Positions 32,312 through 41,396 of a DNA stretch of 44,041 nt are shown here, piece after piece. This stretch comes from Alphaproteobacteria bacterium (GTDB lineage: Bacteria; Pseudomonadota; Alphaproteobacteria; Micavibrionales; Micavibrionaceae). Numbering within the stretch: position 1 is the stretch's first letter; the number at the start of each line of letters is the position of its first letter. Both the position numbers and the translations under genes were made by a program. The stretch spans positions 1 to 44,041 of the forward strand of contig JAGRKB010000092.1 in the NCBI GenBank assembly GCA_020442425.1, given 5' to 3'. The notes under the pieces were generated by a model. It worked only from the letters and a program-made list of their open reading frames with translations, did not search any database and was not told the DNA's origin.

Positions 32312-34567
32312 TTACGGGCTATAGGTTGCGTTGGCAGGTGGGATGACAGCCAGAATTGTTGGCGGGGTTGTATCTGCTACGGCTCCGGAAAGCGATAAAG
32401 TCGCGTCTGCAATTGTTGTGACGGCTTCTTTTCCGTCTCCGATGAGAGAGGCTCCGTTTGCATCGATGTTCGAGACTGTAATATCTGTGGCGCCGTTGTC
32501 CGCCGGTTGGACTGTGTAGGCAAAGCGAAGTTCTGCTGTACCGCTTCCGCTGATATAGGTTGCCGTTCCCGGATTTCCATTGATTGTAACGTTCATGAAC
32601 GGGATTGCCCCTGTCACTGTGATTGGAGAGTTATAACGGACTCCGATTACAATTTGTTGTCCCGGTGTCAGGTTTTGGGAAATGATATAGGGGGACTGAA
32701 TTGGATAGGGTGCAACTTTTACGCCATTGAGCGGGGCGGCTATCCAGTCGATTTGAGAGGAAACCTGATCTGTGTGAGTGATGTAGTTCGGTGAGCCTAT
32801 TGCAACAGCGCCTACGACGCCTGCGATGGATTCTGCCATTTCTTCTATCTCTAGGGTTTCTTGGCCAGCGACACTTCCGGTAAAGGTGACTGCTCCGTCA
32901 CGAACACGGACGGCGGAATTTATTCCATTGGAGGAAACATCGATGTCTGTTCCATGCAGAACAATTGTTCCTCCGGGCACGGCAACGTTTGTGATTTGTC
33001 CATCCGAGACAAATTGAATTGTCCCTGTAATGAGCGTTATCAAATCGGGCAAGATACGAACTTGTGTGTTTTGCCCTAGCGTCAGTGTTGCGCCTTTTGC
33101 GAACCTTAGGCGGGTATAAGCGCCGACGGTGTTGGCTGTTGTGACGGTAACCGGCATCAGAAGTGTCTTTCCGGCACTTAATGGGGATGTGCCGGTTTCT
33201 TCTAGGGCTATGTTTGCGCCGCTGGTTTCGAGTACAATCAATTTGGAAGAATGTTTTCTACGTACTTTTGTTCGAATGATGTTTTCGCGATGAACTTTAT
33301 CAAACGCATAGTCTTTGACGGGGGCTAGTTCGGTTTTTTGTTTCCATTGTAATTCCTCCGGTTGATCGAAGCGGTGCGTGAGGCGAAGGGCGGCTTGCAA
33401 TTGTGGAGAATTTTGTGTGTCTTTATCTATCCCAACGCGAACTGCCAGAGCAGGGACAGGGGCATATTCCAGTGAAGCTGTGGCTCCATATAAATCTTTT
33501 TCGTCGTCTTGATTGTCCCACTGATAGCCTTTTACAGAGGCGGTCCAGCTTGGGAGTTCAGGAACTTGTCCTCGTAACTCCAAGTCCCATCCTGCAGCGG
33601 CTCTGTCTTCATAATACTGGTCGAAACTTTTCCAATCAGAGAGGGGCATATATCTGTTTGCAGAGGCGGAAAGCTGACTTGTTCGAGCGTCGACCCCTAA
33701 GCTTACGCGGTTATGATTTCGTTTTGGCGCGTGATCAAAAAAGATATTGGCGCCATATAATTTTTCTTTGTCCTCGCTTAGGTGGCGATAAGCCAAGCCT
33801 GCGTTGATCGTGTCATGTTTGACTTTGAAGCCGTTATCATCACTTTGTTTCGGGGCTTTATGATAGGACAATTGCGTGAAGACGTGATGGGTCTCTGTTT
33901 TATCTTGCCAGAGTGGTTGAATGGTTGTGATTGAACTTATCAAATCTTTATCTTCTGTTCCTATTTCGACTTCAAGACGGGCAAGAAACGGAAGCTTACT
34001 CATGCGCGCTGTATCGACGCCACTCATCATAAGTGCAGGAAGAATTTCACCTCTTACAGTTTGATCCAGTGTTTGTTTCAAGTCCAGACGTTGCTGTTCT
34101 TCTCCTTTGATCATGGCACAAAAAGCGTTTTTGGCTCTTAGTGAAAGGGTGTCGGTTTTTTGTGAAATCCATTGCTCCGGATTTATGCCATGAAAATTCG
34201 AGACGGAAAGATCGGGGTACAGGTTATCTTTGATGTCGTGTACCAGATTGGTTTTGAGAAAGCGATCAATTGAAGTTTGGCATCCTTGATCCAGTGCTGC
34301 GAGTTTTGCGGCGTCTCCTCCGCCTCCATTATAGGCGTTGCCAATGACTTCCAGATTGTTGAACAGGGTTTGAATTTTGTCTTGGGTATGGTCTGAAAAG
34401 TTTTCGGTTTCATTTACTGACTGCGGAGATGCAAATTCATCTTCGTAACGTTCCGCGTATGCGGAGGAGGGTACGAAGAAACTCAGAAGCACTGCCAACA
34501 GGATTAATGCAAGCCCTTGTCGGCTGACGAATATGTTTTCCAGCGTGAACACAGAAAACCAAACCAA
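32312..34567 (-). CDS. inverse autotransporter with FecR domain and Ig-like passenger, apparently truncated
   Basis: An intimin/invasin-type outer-membrane protein. The signal peptide (LILLAVLLSFF...AYA) ends near residue 38. The inverse-autotransporter beta barrel is at about 215-400 (AGLAYRHLSEDKEKLYGANI, RVSLGVDARTSQLSASANRY, GWDLELRGQVPELPSWTA) and is followed by the translocation linker VHRENIIRTKVRRK. A FecR-like domain follows at 485-570 (TRLRFAKGATLTLGQNT, AVPGGTIVLHGTDIDV), then one Ig-like domain at about 618-730. The protein stops just as another repeat begins (DTTPPTILAVIPPANATYSP). The stop lies 12 bases before the dnaK -35 box. The start is poorly defined: TTG at 34567 or GTG at 34552, neither with a Shine-Dalgarno. 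Confidence 0.85.
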   Translation of the reverse strand: MVWFSVFTLENIFVSRQGLALILLAVLLSFFVPSSAYAERYEDEFASPQSVNETENFSDHTQDKIQTLFNNLEVIGNAYNGGGGDAAKLAALDQGCQTSIDRFLKTNLVHDIKDNLYPDLSVSNFHGINPEQWISQKTDTLSLRAKNAFCAMIKGEEQQRLDLKQTLDQTVRGEILPALMMSGVDTARMSKLPFLARLEVEIGTEDKDLISSITTIQPLWQDKTETHHVFTQLSYHKAPKQSDDNGFKVKHDTINAGLAYRHLSEDKEKLYGANIFFDHAPKRNHNRVSLGVDARTSQLSASANRYMPLSDWKSFDQYYEDRAAAGWDLELRGQVPELPSWTASVKGYQWDNQDDEKDLYGATASLEYAPVPALAVRVGIDKDTQNSPQLQAALRLTHRFDQPEELQWKQKTELAPVKDYAFDKVHRENIIRTKVRRKHSSKLIVLETSGANIALEETGTSPLSAGKTLLMPVTVTTANTVGAYTRLRFAKGATLTLGQNTQVRILPDLITLITGTIQFVSDGQITNVAVPGGTIVLHGTDIDVSSNGINSAVRVRDGAVTFTGSVAGQETLEIEEMAESIAGVVGAVAIGSPNYITHTDQVSSQIDWIAAPLNGVKVAPYPIQSPYIISQNLTPGQQIVIGVRYNSPITVTGAIPFMNVTINGNPGTATYISGSGTAELRFAYTVQPADNGATDITVSNIDANGASLIGDGKEAVTTIADATLSLSGAVADTTPPTILAVIPPANATYSP

Positions 34568-34696
34568 TATTTTTATGTTGAAATTGCCGTGTCAGGGCAA
34601 TTTGGAAAAAGGATTTCTCCAATTCTGATAATATAATAACAGGTGTAAAAGATTATTAATTGAATCTGGAAAACCTGAGGGGGTTGTTTGGCTTTG

Positions 34697-35404
34697 TCAG
34701 GCTTGAGTGTCTAGATTATGGTTATTTCCCTGATCGGATTTTGAGATGCCGACGCGGGCAGGTCTCAAAAGGCGGTCGTGAAGCAAATAACCAGGTTCTA
34801 TAATCTGGATAATGGTTCCGTTGGCTTTGTCCGGCATTGGGGCTTCGAACATGACTTCGTGGAAATTTGGATTAAAAACTTCATCGAGGGGTTCGATCTT
34901 TTTGAGGCCGTTTTTCTCGAATACGGTCAGCAAGGCTCGTTCCATTGCCTCAATTCCTTCAACTAAAGGGTTGATTCTATTATCTTCCTTTAGGTCGGCC
35001 GGAATGGAGTCCAAGGCTCTGCGGAACGTGTCTGAAACGTCCAACAAATCACGGGCAAAGCCAGAGATTGAATATTTCAAGGCGTCTTCCCGTTCTCTTG
35101 CCGAGCGTTTGCGTAGGTTTTCCATGTCAGCAACTGTGCGGATTAATTGATCTTTTGTATCTGCTAGTGCTTTTTCAAGTTTTGCCACCATTTCCGTATT
35201 CTGGGCTGCAAATTCAGAAATATTGCCAACGTTTTCCATGGCTTGTTCAGCGTTCGGGGCACTCATTGGTTCTTGCTCTGATGGATTTTCAGCCTGCTTG
35301 TTCTTCGCTTTGAATGCGGCGGGCCCTGTCAGGTCAGTAAAACCGTCCGGTTGGGTTGCTTCTTTTGCCGGATTTGGGTCTGCTTTGTTGTGTTCGGTGC
35401 TCAT
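34697..35404 (-). CDS. grpE: nucleotide exchange factor GrpE
   Basis: Exchanges ADP for ATP on DnaK. A long N-terminal disordered stretch (1-65) is followed by the coiled coil (VAKLEKALADTKDQLIRTVADMENLRKR, 73-100) and the beta-wing domain with the signature FNPNFHEVMFEAP near 177 and GYLLHDRLLRPARVGIS near 203. The length of 235 aa is at the upper end of the family. The ATG is at 35404 with a weak Shine-Dalgarno. It is divergent from rph. In many alphaproteobacteria hrcA lies between grpE and rph; here it does not. Confidence 0.96.
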   Translation of the reverse strand: MSTEHNKADPNPAKEATQPDGFTDLTGPAAFKAKNKQAENPSEQEPMSAPNAEQAMENVGNISEFAAQNTEMVAKLEKALADTKDQLIRTVADMENLRKRSAREREDALKYSISGFARDLLDVSDTFRRALDSIPADLKEDNRINPLVEGIEAMERALLTVFEKNGLKKIEPLDEVFNPNFHEVMFEAPMPDKANGTIIQIIEPGYLLHDRLLRPARVGISKSDQGNNHNLDTQA

Positions 35405-35466
35405 TGTCTTCGTATTCGTATGTCTATTTAATTGATTGCGTTATATAAAATCTTGATTGAGACTGA

Positions 35467-35495
35467 GAATAGGCAAGGCTGACATGAAAATCAAG
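35467..35495 (-). promoter_or_regulatory. RpoH-type promoter of grpE
   Basis: On the minus strand CTTGAT (35495-35490), 17 bases, CTATTC (35472-35467), close to the alphaproteobacterial heat-shock sigma-factor pattern CTTG-N17-CTATNT. The grpE start is 62 bases downstream. No CIRCE element (GAGTGCTAA-type repeat) is seen in this region. Confidence 0.6.
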
Positions 35496-35644
35496 GCTGG
35501 CCTTTAGGGGATTCACAGATTGCTGGCACAATTTGTCGAGGTTGCTTTGTGCGATGCATAATTTAAAAAAGATCAAATTTGAAGAAAGATTATATATTAG
35601 TTAAGTGTGTTTTTGATATTATGTTCGTAAGTGTAGGTGTAGGA

Positions 35645-35836
35645 ATGGGAGATATTTTTGATTATTCACCGATAGACATGTCGTCCGAGGATTTTTGGAC
35701 TCTTATCGGTGCTGTGGCTTTTGTATTCGGGATTAAGCTTGCGGCTGATGATCGCCCTGAATTTCCTTCCTATTACGGTCTCGTCCTTTCTTTATCATCC
35801 GGTTTGTTTATGGCCTGGATCCGTTTTTATCGGTAA
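35645..35836 (+). CDS. small membrane protein, 63 aa
   Basis: The start at ATG 35645 (MGDIFDYSPIDMSSEDFW) follows AGG at seven bases; a longer frame from a TTG at 35579 is less likely. Residues 17-34 (WTLIGAVAFVFGIKLA) and 45-60 (YGLVLSLSSGLFMAWI) are hydrophobic, so a two-helix membrane protein is likely. No family is recognised. It sits between grpE and rph, where hrcA is often found. Confidence 0.45.
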   Translation: MGDIFDYSPIDMSSEDFWTLIGAVAFVFGIKLAADDRPEFPSYYGLVLSLSSGLFMAWIRFYR

Positions 35837-35932
35837 TTCTGTCTTTCATTCATTTCTGATTTGACTTTTGGGGCTAGGGCAGTTTTTATGCTGCTCTATA
35901 ACTCCTAGTATCAGCAAAAGAAGAAATTGAAT

Positions 35933-36664
35933 ATGGCTTTATCTGTCCAACGCCCGTCCGGTCGCCAACCTAATTCATTGCGCGAAGTCGAGATTATTTG
36001 TGATGTTTCCAAACATGCCGAAGGATCTTGTCTCATAAAATTCGGCGATACGCATGTTTTGTGTACGGCGACGGTTGAAGAACATGTTCCCGGCTGGATG
36101 AAAAATTCCGGTAAAGGATGGGTGACTGCCGAGTATGGTATGTTGCCGCGTGCTACAGACAAGCGGACAGATCGTGAGGCCGCTCGCGGGAAGCAGACAG
36201 GCCGTACTCAGGAAATTCAGCGTTTGATCGGACGCGCTTTGCGTGCAGTTGTTGATATGGAGAAAATGGGGGAGCGTCAGGTACGTTTGGACTGTGATGT
36301 TATCCAAGCTGACGGCGGCACACGCACGGCTTCTATTACGGGGGCCTATGTTGCTCTTTATAAAGCGTTCGAGCATTTGATGACGGTTGGGCTTTTGAAA
36401 GAACTGCCTTTTAAGGATTCTATATCTGCGATTTCTGTTGGCATTCATAACGGTCAGGCTGTTCTTGATCTGGATTATGCCGAGGATTCTCAGGCCGAGA
36501 CGGATGCCAATTTTGTGATGACCGGTAAGGGTGGGATTGTCGAGATTCAAGGGACTGCCGAGAAAGATCCTTTTTCAGAGGAACAATTCTTGGAATTATT
36601 GTCTTTGGCGAAAAAGGGATGCGGTGAGTTGACTGAAAAACAAAAAGACATTCTTTCCGCTTAA
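35933..36664 (+). CDS. rph: ribonuclease PH
   Basis: A phosphorolytic 3'-5' exoribonuclease that trims tRNA 3' ends; forms a hexameric ring. The family start [15 protein letters not shown] is at residues 7-21, followed by [13 protein letters not shown], the phosphate-site region [19 protein letters not shown] near 87-105, and [19 protein letters not shown] near 124-142. The ATG at 35933 is used (243 aa); a TTG at 35927 would add two residues. It is the first gene of the rph-rdgB-hemW operon. Confidence 0.97.
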   Translation: MALSVQRPSGRQPNSLREVEIICDVSKHAEGSCLIKFGDTHVLCTATVEEHVPGWMKNSGKGWVTAEYGMLPRATDKRTDREAARGKQTGRTQEIQRLIGRALRAVVDMEKMGERQVRLDCDVIQADGGTRTASITGAYVALYKAFEHLMTVGLLKELPFKDSISAISVGIHNGQAVLDLDYAEDSQAETDANFVMTGKGGIVEIQGTAEKDPFSEEQFLELLSLAKKGCGELTEKQKDILSA

Positions 36665-36676
36665 GAGGGTTTTAAT

Positions 36677-37258
36677 ATGCGTATCGAAAAACTGGTATTG
36701 GCCACTCATAATGCCGGCAAAGTTGCCGAGATGTCTGATTTACTTGCGCCTTACGGAATTGAGGTTCTTTCGGCGAAAGATTTTGATCTTGATGCTCCTG
36801 AGGAAACTGAAAATACGTTTGAGGGGAATGCGTTTATCAAGGCTCGTTTTGTAGCAAAAGAAACAGGGCTGCCTGCTTTGGCTGATGATAGCGGATTGTG
36901 CGTCAACACTTTGAAAGGTGAGCCTGGCGTTTATTCTGCGGATTGGGCTGGGCCTGAGAAGGATTTCGGGAAAGCCATGATCCTTGTGAATGACAAGATG
37001 GGGCAATGTCCTGACAGATCAGCTTACTTTATATCTGTTTTTGCTTTTGTTTTGCCTGATGGGCGGGAGATGGTGTTTGAAGGGCGTTGTGACGGATCGT
37101 TGATTTGGCCCCCACGCGGTGCTGGCGGTTTCGGATATGATCCGATGTTTGTTCCCAAAGGGGAAGGACGCAGTTTTGGTGAAATGGATATGAGCGAGAA
37201 AAAGAAATATTCTCATCGTGCCAAAGCGTTTGCAGAGTTTAGAAAAATTTTCGAGTAA
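36677..37258 (+). CDS. rdgB: non-canonical purine NTP pyrophosphatase (RdgB/HAM1)
   Basis: Removes ITP, XTP and dITP from the nucleotide pool. ATHNAGKVAEM at 8-18 binds the triphosphate. ENTFEGNAFIKA near 49-60 and LADDSGLCVNTL near 72-83 (general-base Asp) are conserved, as are FGYDPMFVPKG near 154 and the terminal SHRAKAF near 180. The length of 193 aa is normal. It is the middle gene of rph-rdgB-hemW; its stop overlaps the hemW start by one base (TAATG). Confidence 0.96.
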   Translation: MRIEKLVLATHNAGKVAEMSDLLAPYGIEVLSAKDFDLDAPEETENTFEGNAFIKARFVAKETGLPALADDSGLCVNTLKGEPGVYSADWAGPEKDFGKAMILVNDKMGQCPDRSAYFISVFAFVLPDGREMVFEGRCDGSLIWPPRGAGGFGYDPMFVPKGEGRSFGEMDMSEKKKYSHRAKAFAEFRKIFE

Positions 37259-38415
37259 TGTCGTTCGGCATTTATATTCATTGGCCTTTTTGCAAATCGA
37301 AATGTCCTTATTGCGATTTCAATTCTCATGTCTCTCAATCTATCGATATTGAGCTGTGGCGCGCTGCTTATCTTAAATCTTTGGCGTATGGGGCTGGAAA
37401 AACTCCTGATCGTATTGTCGAGAGTGTATTCTTTGGCGGGGGAACTCCGTCTTTAATGCCGCCTGACTTGGTGGCAGATATTCTGGCGGCTATACAGCGC
37501 CATTGGCGTGTCGCTAATGATTGGGAAGTTACACTTGAGGCCAATCCGACGTCTTTTGAAATTGAAAAGTTTGAAGCGTTTCGGGCGGCAGGTGTTAATC
37601 GTGTCTCTATCGGTGTTCAGTCTCTTTATGAAGGGGACTTGAAATTCTTGGGACGTGAGCATTCGCCGGATCAAGCGCGATTTGCTATTTCAGAAGCGCA
37701 GAAAATTTTTGACCGAACAAGTTTTGATCTGATCTATGCGCGTCCTAATCAGACGGTTGAAGCGTGGCGGCGGGAATTGGATGAGGCCTTATCGTTGTCA
37801 AAAGGGCATTTGTCTTTGTATCAATTGACGATTGAAAAGGGGACACCGTTTTTTACGCGGCATGCCCGCAAAGAGTTTACGATCCCTGAACAGGATTTAG
37901 CGGCAGATCTTTATGATGTGACGCAAGAAGTTCTGGAGCAGGCAGGAATGCCTGCCTATGAGGTTTCTAATCATGCTGTTTTGGGGCAAGAGTCACGGCA
38001 TAATCTGATTTATTGGCAGTATGGTGAGTATCTCGGGATTGGACCCGGGGCGCATGGGCGTGTTGTGTTGGATGGTCAGCGCTATTCTACACGAGATCAT
38101 CGTGCGCCAGACATTTGGTTGGAGCGTGTTTCTCAAACATCGAATGGTCTGCAAGGACAAGAAGCGTTGACGCTTGAGGCTCAGTTTCAGGAATGTCTGA
38201 TGATGGGTATGCGTTTGCGAGATGGTGTTCCCGTTTCCAGACTTGAGCCGTTTTGCGGTGGGAATGTATTTTCTTTATTAGATCGGAAATCATACGATCA
38301 TCTGGTGACGGGTGGTGTGATGGAAGATATGAGTTTCATGCAAGAAAAAACCCTGCGGACAACGCCGCAAGGCTTTAAATGTTTGAATGCTGTATTGGGC
38401 TATTTGTTATCGTGA
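37258..38415 (+). CDS. hemW: HemW, radical-SAM haem chaperone
   Basis: A radical SAM protein formerly called an oxygen-independent coproporphyrinogen III oxidase homologue; the family inserts haem into target proteins. HemW-type CxxxCxxC is at Cys12, Cys16 and Cys19 (IHWPFCKSKCPYCDFNSH). FFGGGTPSLM near 60 and EANPTSFE near 98 are SAM-site segments. The extra cysteine after CDF found in HemN is absent, as in HemW. The length of 385 aa is typical. Translation is coupled to rdgB. The last nine bases overlap the convergent gene. Confidence 0.95.
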   Translation: MSFGIYIHWPFCKSKCPYCDFNSHVSQSIDIELWRAAYLKSLAYGAGKTPDRIVESVFFGGGTPSLMPPDLVADILAAIQRHWRVANDWEVTLEANPTSFEIEKFEAFRAAGVNRVSIGVQSLYEGDLKFLGREHSPDQARFAISEAQKIFDRTSFDLIYARPNQTVEAWRRELDEALSLSKGHLSLYQLTIEKGTPFFTRHARKEFTIPEQDLAADLYDVTQEVLEQAGMPAYEVSNHAVLGQESRHNLIYWQYGEYLGIGPGAHGRVVLDGQRYSTRDHRAPDIWLERVSQTSNGLQGQEALTLEAQFQECLMMGMRLRDGVPVSRLEPFCGGNVFSLLDRKSYDHLVTGGVMEDMSFMQEKTLRTTPQGFKCLNAVLGYLLS

Positions 38416-39915
38416 TCCCATGGCGGCTGTTGCTCCGCTCATGAATTGGGAGATGTCAGAACCGTTGACAGTTACTCCGTTCTCGTTTGCAAGGATATGA
38501 TAGGTGCGTTTATCCGGATTATCCGGAGCAATTTGCCCTGCCATTTGAAGGATTACAAGAGGTCCCAACATTTGACCGGCAAAGGGATTGTCTCCCATTT
38601 GTGTATTGATTTCTTTCATGAAGGCATCGAGGCCGGTGATCTCCCACTTTTGGTCTGCGTTCATTCCCAATGGATTGGCAAGTGTCGCCAATATGGTTCC
38701 TTTGCCTGAGATGCTTAGGGCTTCGGTTTCCAGAGAGGCTTTGTTTTCTACGGTGGTTTGCGCTTGAGACAATAGGGTTATCATCGGCGTAGACGGGACA
38801 ACGATATTTTTATCCAGTTCATTCCGTGCATTTTTCATGATGTCTTGCATGGGGAAGTTTTTGATCTTTAAATCTAGGTCTATATTTTTTGGAGAAAAGT
38901 TTTTCTGACTTGGGTCTATATTTTGTACAATGTCGCTGGCTTTTATTCGTAAGCCGAAAGCGGCTTGTTCCGGATTGCTCATGTCTATATCTAGCCCGAA
39001 ATTGGCTGATGCTACAGTGAGGATTTCTGTTTGTTTATCTCTTTCTGTGAGTTTCAGATTGTTGATTGCAAAATCAGAAGTCATTTCTCCCATTGGCTCT
39101 TCAAATAATTTGGTTAGCGTTTGAACCAAATTTCCAAGCTCTTCCGGTTGTTGGTCGAGTGTTGAGATGCTGGTGTTGTTCTTTCCGATTTCATATACGT
39201 GGTTGCGGATGGCTTCATAGCCTTTGGGGTTTATGTTGTTTATTGTGTAGCCGATTGATGCTTTATCCAGCGAAATTTTCTTTCCGAATTCATCATGGAA
39301 TTCTATCGTCTCGGCGTTCATCGAGATAGGGCCGCTCCAAAGATTTTGTCCTGAATCTTTTAGGTCTTGTTCAATCTTAATGGAGCCGATTGACCCCAGA
39401 GATGTAATCCCCTCGTCTCCTGATGGGGCAGAAATTTTGATGTCTTTGTAGTGAGCTTTCAGGGCTGTGATGTAGTTTAATTTCGTGTTCCAGATGCCTG
39501 CCGCTGATTGATTTGCAAAGGTGATGTTTTGGACTGAGCCGTTGGCTTGTGTGATGGTGATGTCTTTGGGAAGAGAATATGAAATTTTCCAGTCTTCTGC
39601 TTTGTCTCCTGGGGCAGCATTGATGACAATTTTTCCGATATTTAATACCGTGTCTCCGACATAGGTTGTTTTGATGTGAGGCAGTATAATATTGTAGTAA
39701 TTTCCCTTGGGGGTTACGGTCATATCTCCGATTAACTCCATCATTGTGCCCGAGGCTTGATAGATTGTTTTTTGCTCTTCAAGATAATTTCCGATTATGA
39801 TTTTCAGATTTTGCGCGCCTGACTCATCTATGGCTGCCATTGATGGTGATGGCATGAATGTCAGGGACAAGACAGTTGCTGCTGTCAATATATTCTGATG
39901 GTGGTATTTGATCAT
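38407..39915 (-). CDS. exported protein of unknown function, 502 aa
   Basis: The start is ATG 39915 (MIKYHHQNILTAATVLSLTF...SMA), with GGAA nine bases upstream; a signal peptide of about 27 residues ends SMA|AI. The mature part is beta-rich with no membrane helix. Patterns such as DMTVTPKGNYYNIILPHIKTTY, LDKASIGYTI and the ending TYHILANENGVTVNGSDISQF resemble periplasmic YdgA (DUF945)-like and DUF2125-like proteins of the BPI/AsmA-type lipid-binding kind. I cannot be certain of the family. Most likely a periplasmic or outer-membrane-associated protein. It is a single gene, convergent with hemW. Confidence 0.6.
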   Translation of the reverse strand: MIKYHHQNILTAATVLSLTFMPSPSMAAIDESGAQNLKIIIGNYLEEQKTIYQASGTMMELIGDMTVTPKGNYYNIILPHIKTTYVGDTVLNIGKIVINAAPGDKAEDWKISYSLPKDITITQANGSVQNITFANQSAAGIWNTKLNYITALKAHYKDIKISAPSGDEGITSLGSIGSIKIEQDLKDSGQNLWSGPISMNAETIEFHDEFGKKISLDKASIGYTINNINPKGYEAIRNHVYEIGKNNTSISTLDQQPEELGNLVQTLTKLFEEPMGEMTSDFAINNLKLTERDKQTEILTVASANFGLDIDMSNPEQAAFGLRIKASDIVQNIDPSQKNFSPKNIDLDLKIKNFPMQDIMKNARNELDKNIVVPSTPMITLLSQAQTTVENKASLETEALSISGKGTILATLANPLGMNADQKWEITGLDAFMKEINTQMGDNPFAGQMLGPLVILQMAGQIAPDNPDKRTYHILANENGVTVNGSDISQFMSGATAAMGSR

Positions 39916-40096
39916 AATGGAATTTCCGTTTCGGTGGGGCATCGTCAAGCTTTGAGTCTAGCGCATTGGGAAATGGAATCCAGTGAAAAATCAAACTTTT
40001 GACCATGGTTTTGGCAGGTTTAGGGAAAGGTCTGTGGTATTATCGCTTTAAAATATAAAAAACTTGCATTTTTGGAGGGGTTTTTAGCCTTTTCTC

Positions 40097-40125
40097 TTGG
40101 ACGGAGGACTTTTTGGTACTATAAA
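40097..40125 (+). promoter_or_regulatory. promoter of the helicase C-terminal-like gene
   Basis: TTGGAC (40097-40102), 17 bases, TATAAA (40120-40125), 40 bases before the ATG at 40165. It indicates that the gene is transcribed on its own and is not the remnant of a longer upstream gene. Confidence 0.6.
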
Positions 40126-40164
40126 TTTCGCTTCAAAAATGAATTAGGAATGATTTTATAGACC

Positions 40165-41391
40165 ATGATTTTATCCGCTATCTCAAAACAATTTACCCTC
40201 TCTGATGAAGGGCAAATTTTCTTTCAAAAAGATTCAACCAATCCGTTGCCGGGTGTTGCGCTCGCTAAAGTCAAAAAAGGCGATAGCTTGTTGGCTCCGC
40301 AAGTCGAGTTGTTGGCTGAATTTGATACGGGTAGCGAAGATCGTGCGGCTGTGGCCGAGCATGTGTCCACTTGGATGAAAGCTCATGTCTATACAGTGCT
40401 TGAGCCGTTGTTTGGGTTGGTCAGTGATGAGGCTATGGCTGAGGGCGTTCCTGAGCCTGTGCGGACTATTTCTCTGAAACTTTTTGCTGGTACGGGTATT
40501 TTGCCGCGCGGTGATGTTGAAGAGTCTTTGTCCCAACTGGACGCCGATATGCGCAAGGCTTTGCGTGACCGCAAAGTGCGTCTTGGGCCTTTGTTGATTT
40601 TTATTCCTGATCTGAATAAGCCTGCTGCTGTTCGTCTGCGCGGTTTGTTGTGGTCTTTGGCCAATGATGCGCCGTTGCCTGCGCCTGTGCCTAAGGACGG
40701 GTCTATGTCGGTTGTGGTTGATGTGACCGCGGCCAATCCTGATTTTTATCGTGCGATTGGTTATCCGCTTTATGGGCCGCGCGCGGTGCGGATTGATATG
40801 CTTGATCGTGTGATTAATGCAGTTTATGACGGAGCGCAAGGCGGGAAGTTTCAGGCTCAGCATTCTATGGCTGAGTGGATGGGATGCCCGATTGCTGATC
40901 TTTATGGTGTGTTGGAGGCTATGGGTCATAAGCGTATTGAAACACCTGTTGTTGAGAAGGCTGCTGAAGACGTTGCTCATGTGGCTGAGGTTGTAACAGA
41001 AGCTCCCGCAGAAGTTACGGAAGTTAAAGCTGAAGAGGGTGCTGTTACAACCGAGGTTGTTGCCGAGAAGAAAGAGCCTCAGAAAAAACCTGAGCTTGAT
41101 TTCTTTTTTCTGCGTCGCGGGAAAGCGCATAAAGATGCAGCAGAGCGTCGTCCGCACCGTGAGAAATCAGATAAGCCACAATTCCCGAAAGAGCGTTATG
41201 CGCCGAAGAATGCCAAAAAATCTGACAGTGAAGGCGAGCACAAGAAATTCAAGAAGAAGAAATTCGACTCTTCAAAAGATGGGCGCAAGAAAGACAAACG
41301 CGAGTTCCGTGATGAGCCTCGTGTTTATAAAGCCGAAGCCAACGACCACGATAATCCGTTTGCAGTTTTGCAGAATTTGAAATTGAAGTAA
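40165..41391 (+). CDS. stand-alone C-terminal module of the SUV3-like helicase
   Basis: Matches the part that follows the helicase core in the roughly 900-aa alphaproteobacterial SUV3-like (DEAD/DEAH) helicases. FTLSDEGQIFFQ leads into the linker. LGPLLIFIPDLNKPAAVRLRG near 148 and FYRAIGYPLYGPRAVRIDM near 193 are conserved. AEWMGCPIADLYGVLEAMG near 238 and the ending DHDNPFAVLQNLKLK are hallmark segments. Residues 265-390 are a Lys/Arg/Glu-rich disordered tail suited to RNA binding. No ATPase motifs are present: the helicase domains are missing and the 216 bases upstream hold no trace of them. It has its own promoter. Confidence 0.75.
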   Translation: MILSAISKQFTLSDEGQIFFQKDSTNPLPGVALAKVKKGDSLLAPQVELLAEFDTGSEDRAAVAEHVSTWMKAHVYTVLEPLFGLVSDEAMAEGVPEPVRTISLKLFAGTGILPRGDVEESLSQLDADMRKALRDRKVRLGPLLIFIPDLNKPAAVRLRGLLWSLANDAPLPAPVPKDGSMSVVVDVTAANPDFYRAIGYPLYGPRAVRIDMLDRVINAVYDGAQGGKFQAQHSMAEWMGCPIADLYGVLEAMGHKRIETPVVEKAAEDVAHVAEVVTEAPAEVTEVKAEEGAVTTEVVAEKKEPQKKPELDFFFLRRGKAHKDAAERRPHREKSDKPQFPKERYAPKNAKKSDSEGEHKKFKKKKFDSSKDGRKKDKREFRDEPRVYKAEANDHDNPFAVLQNLKLK

Positions 41392-41396
41392 TCGAT

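Noticed and set aside
34437..34622. A 61-codon frame that might extend the adhesin N-terminus through a frameshift
   Set aside because: It starts without a ribosome site and diverges after the adhesin signal peptide region; the adhesin already has a complete signal peptide in its own frame.
40234..41157. 307-codon minus-strand frame
   Set aside because: It is antisense to the helicase C-terminal module; its composition (His, Arg, Asn, Ile rich) is that of a shadow frame.
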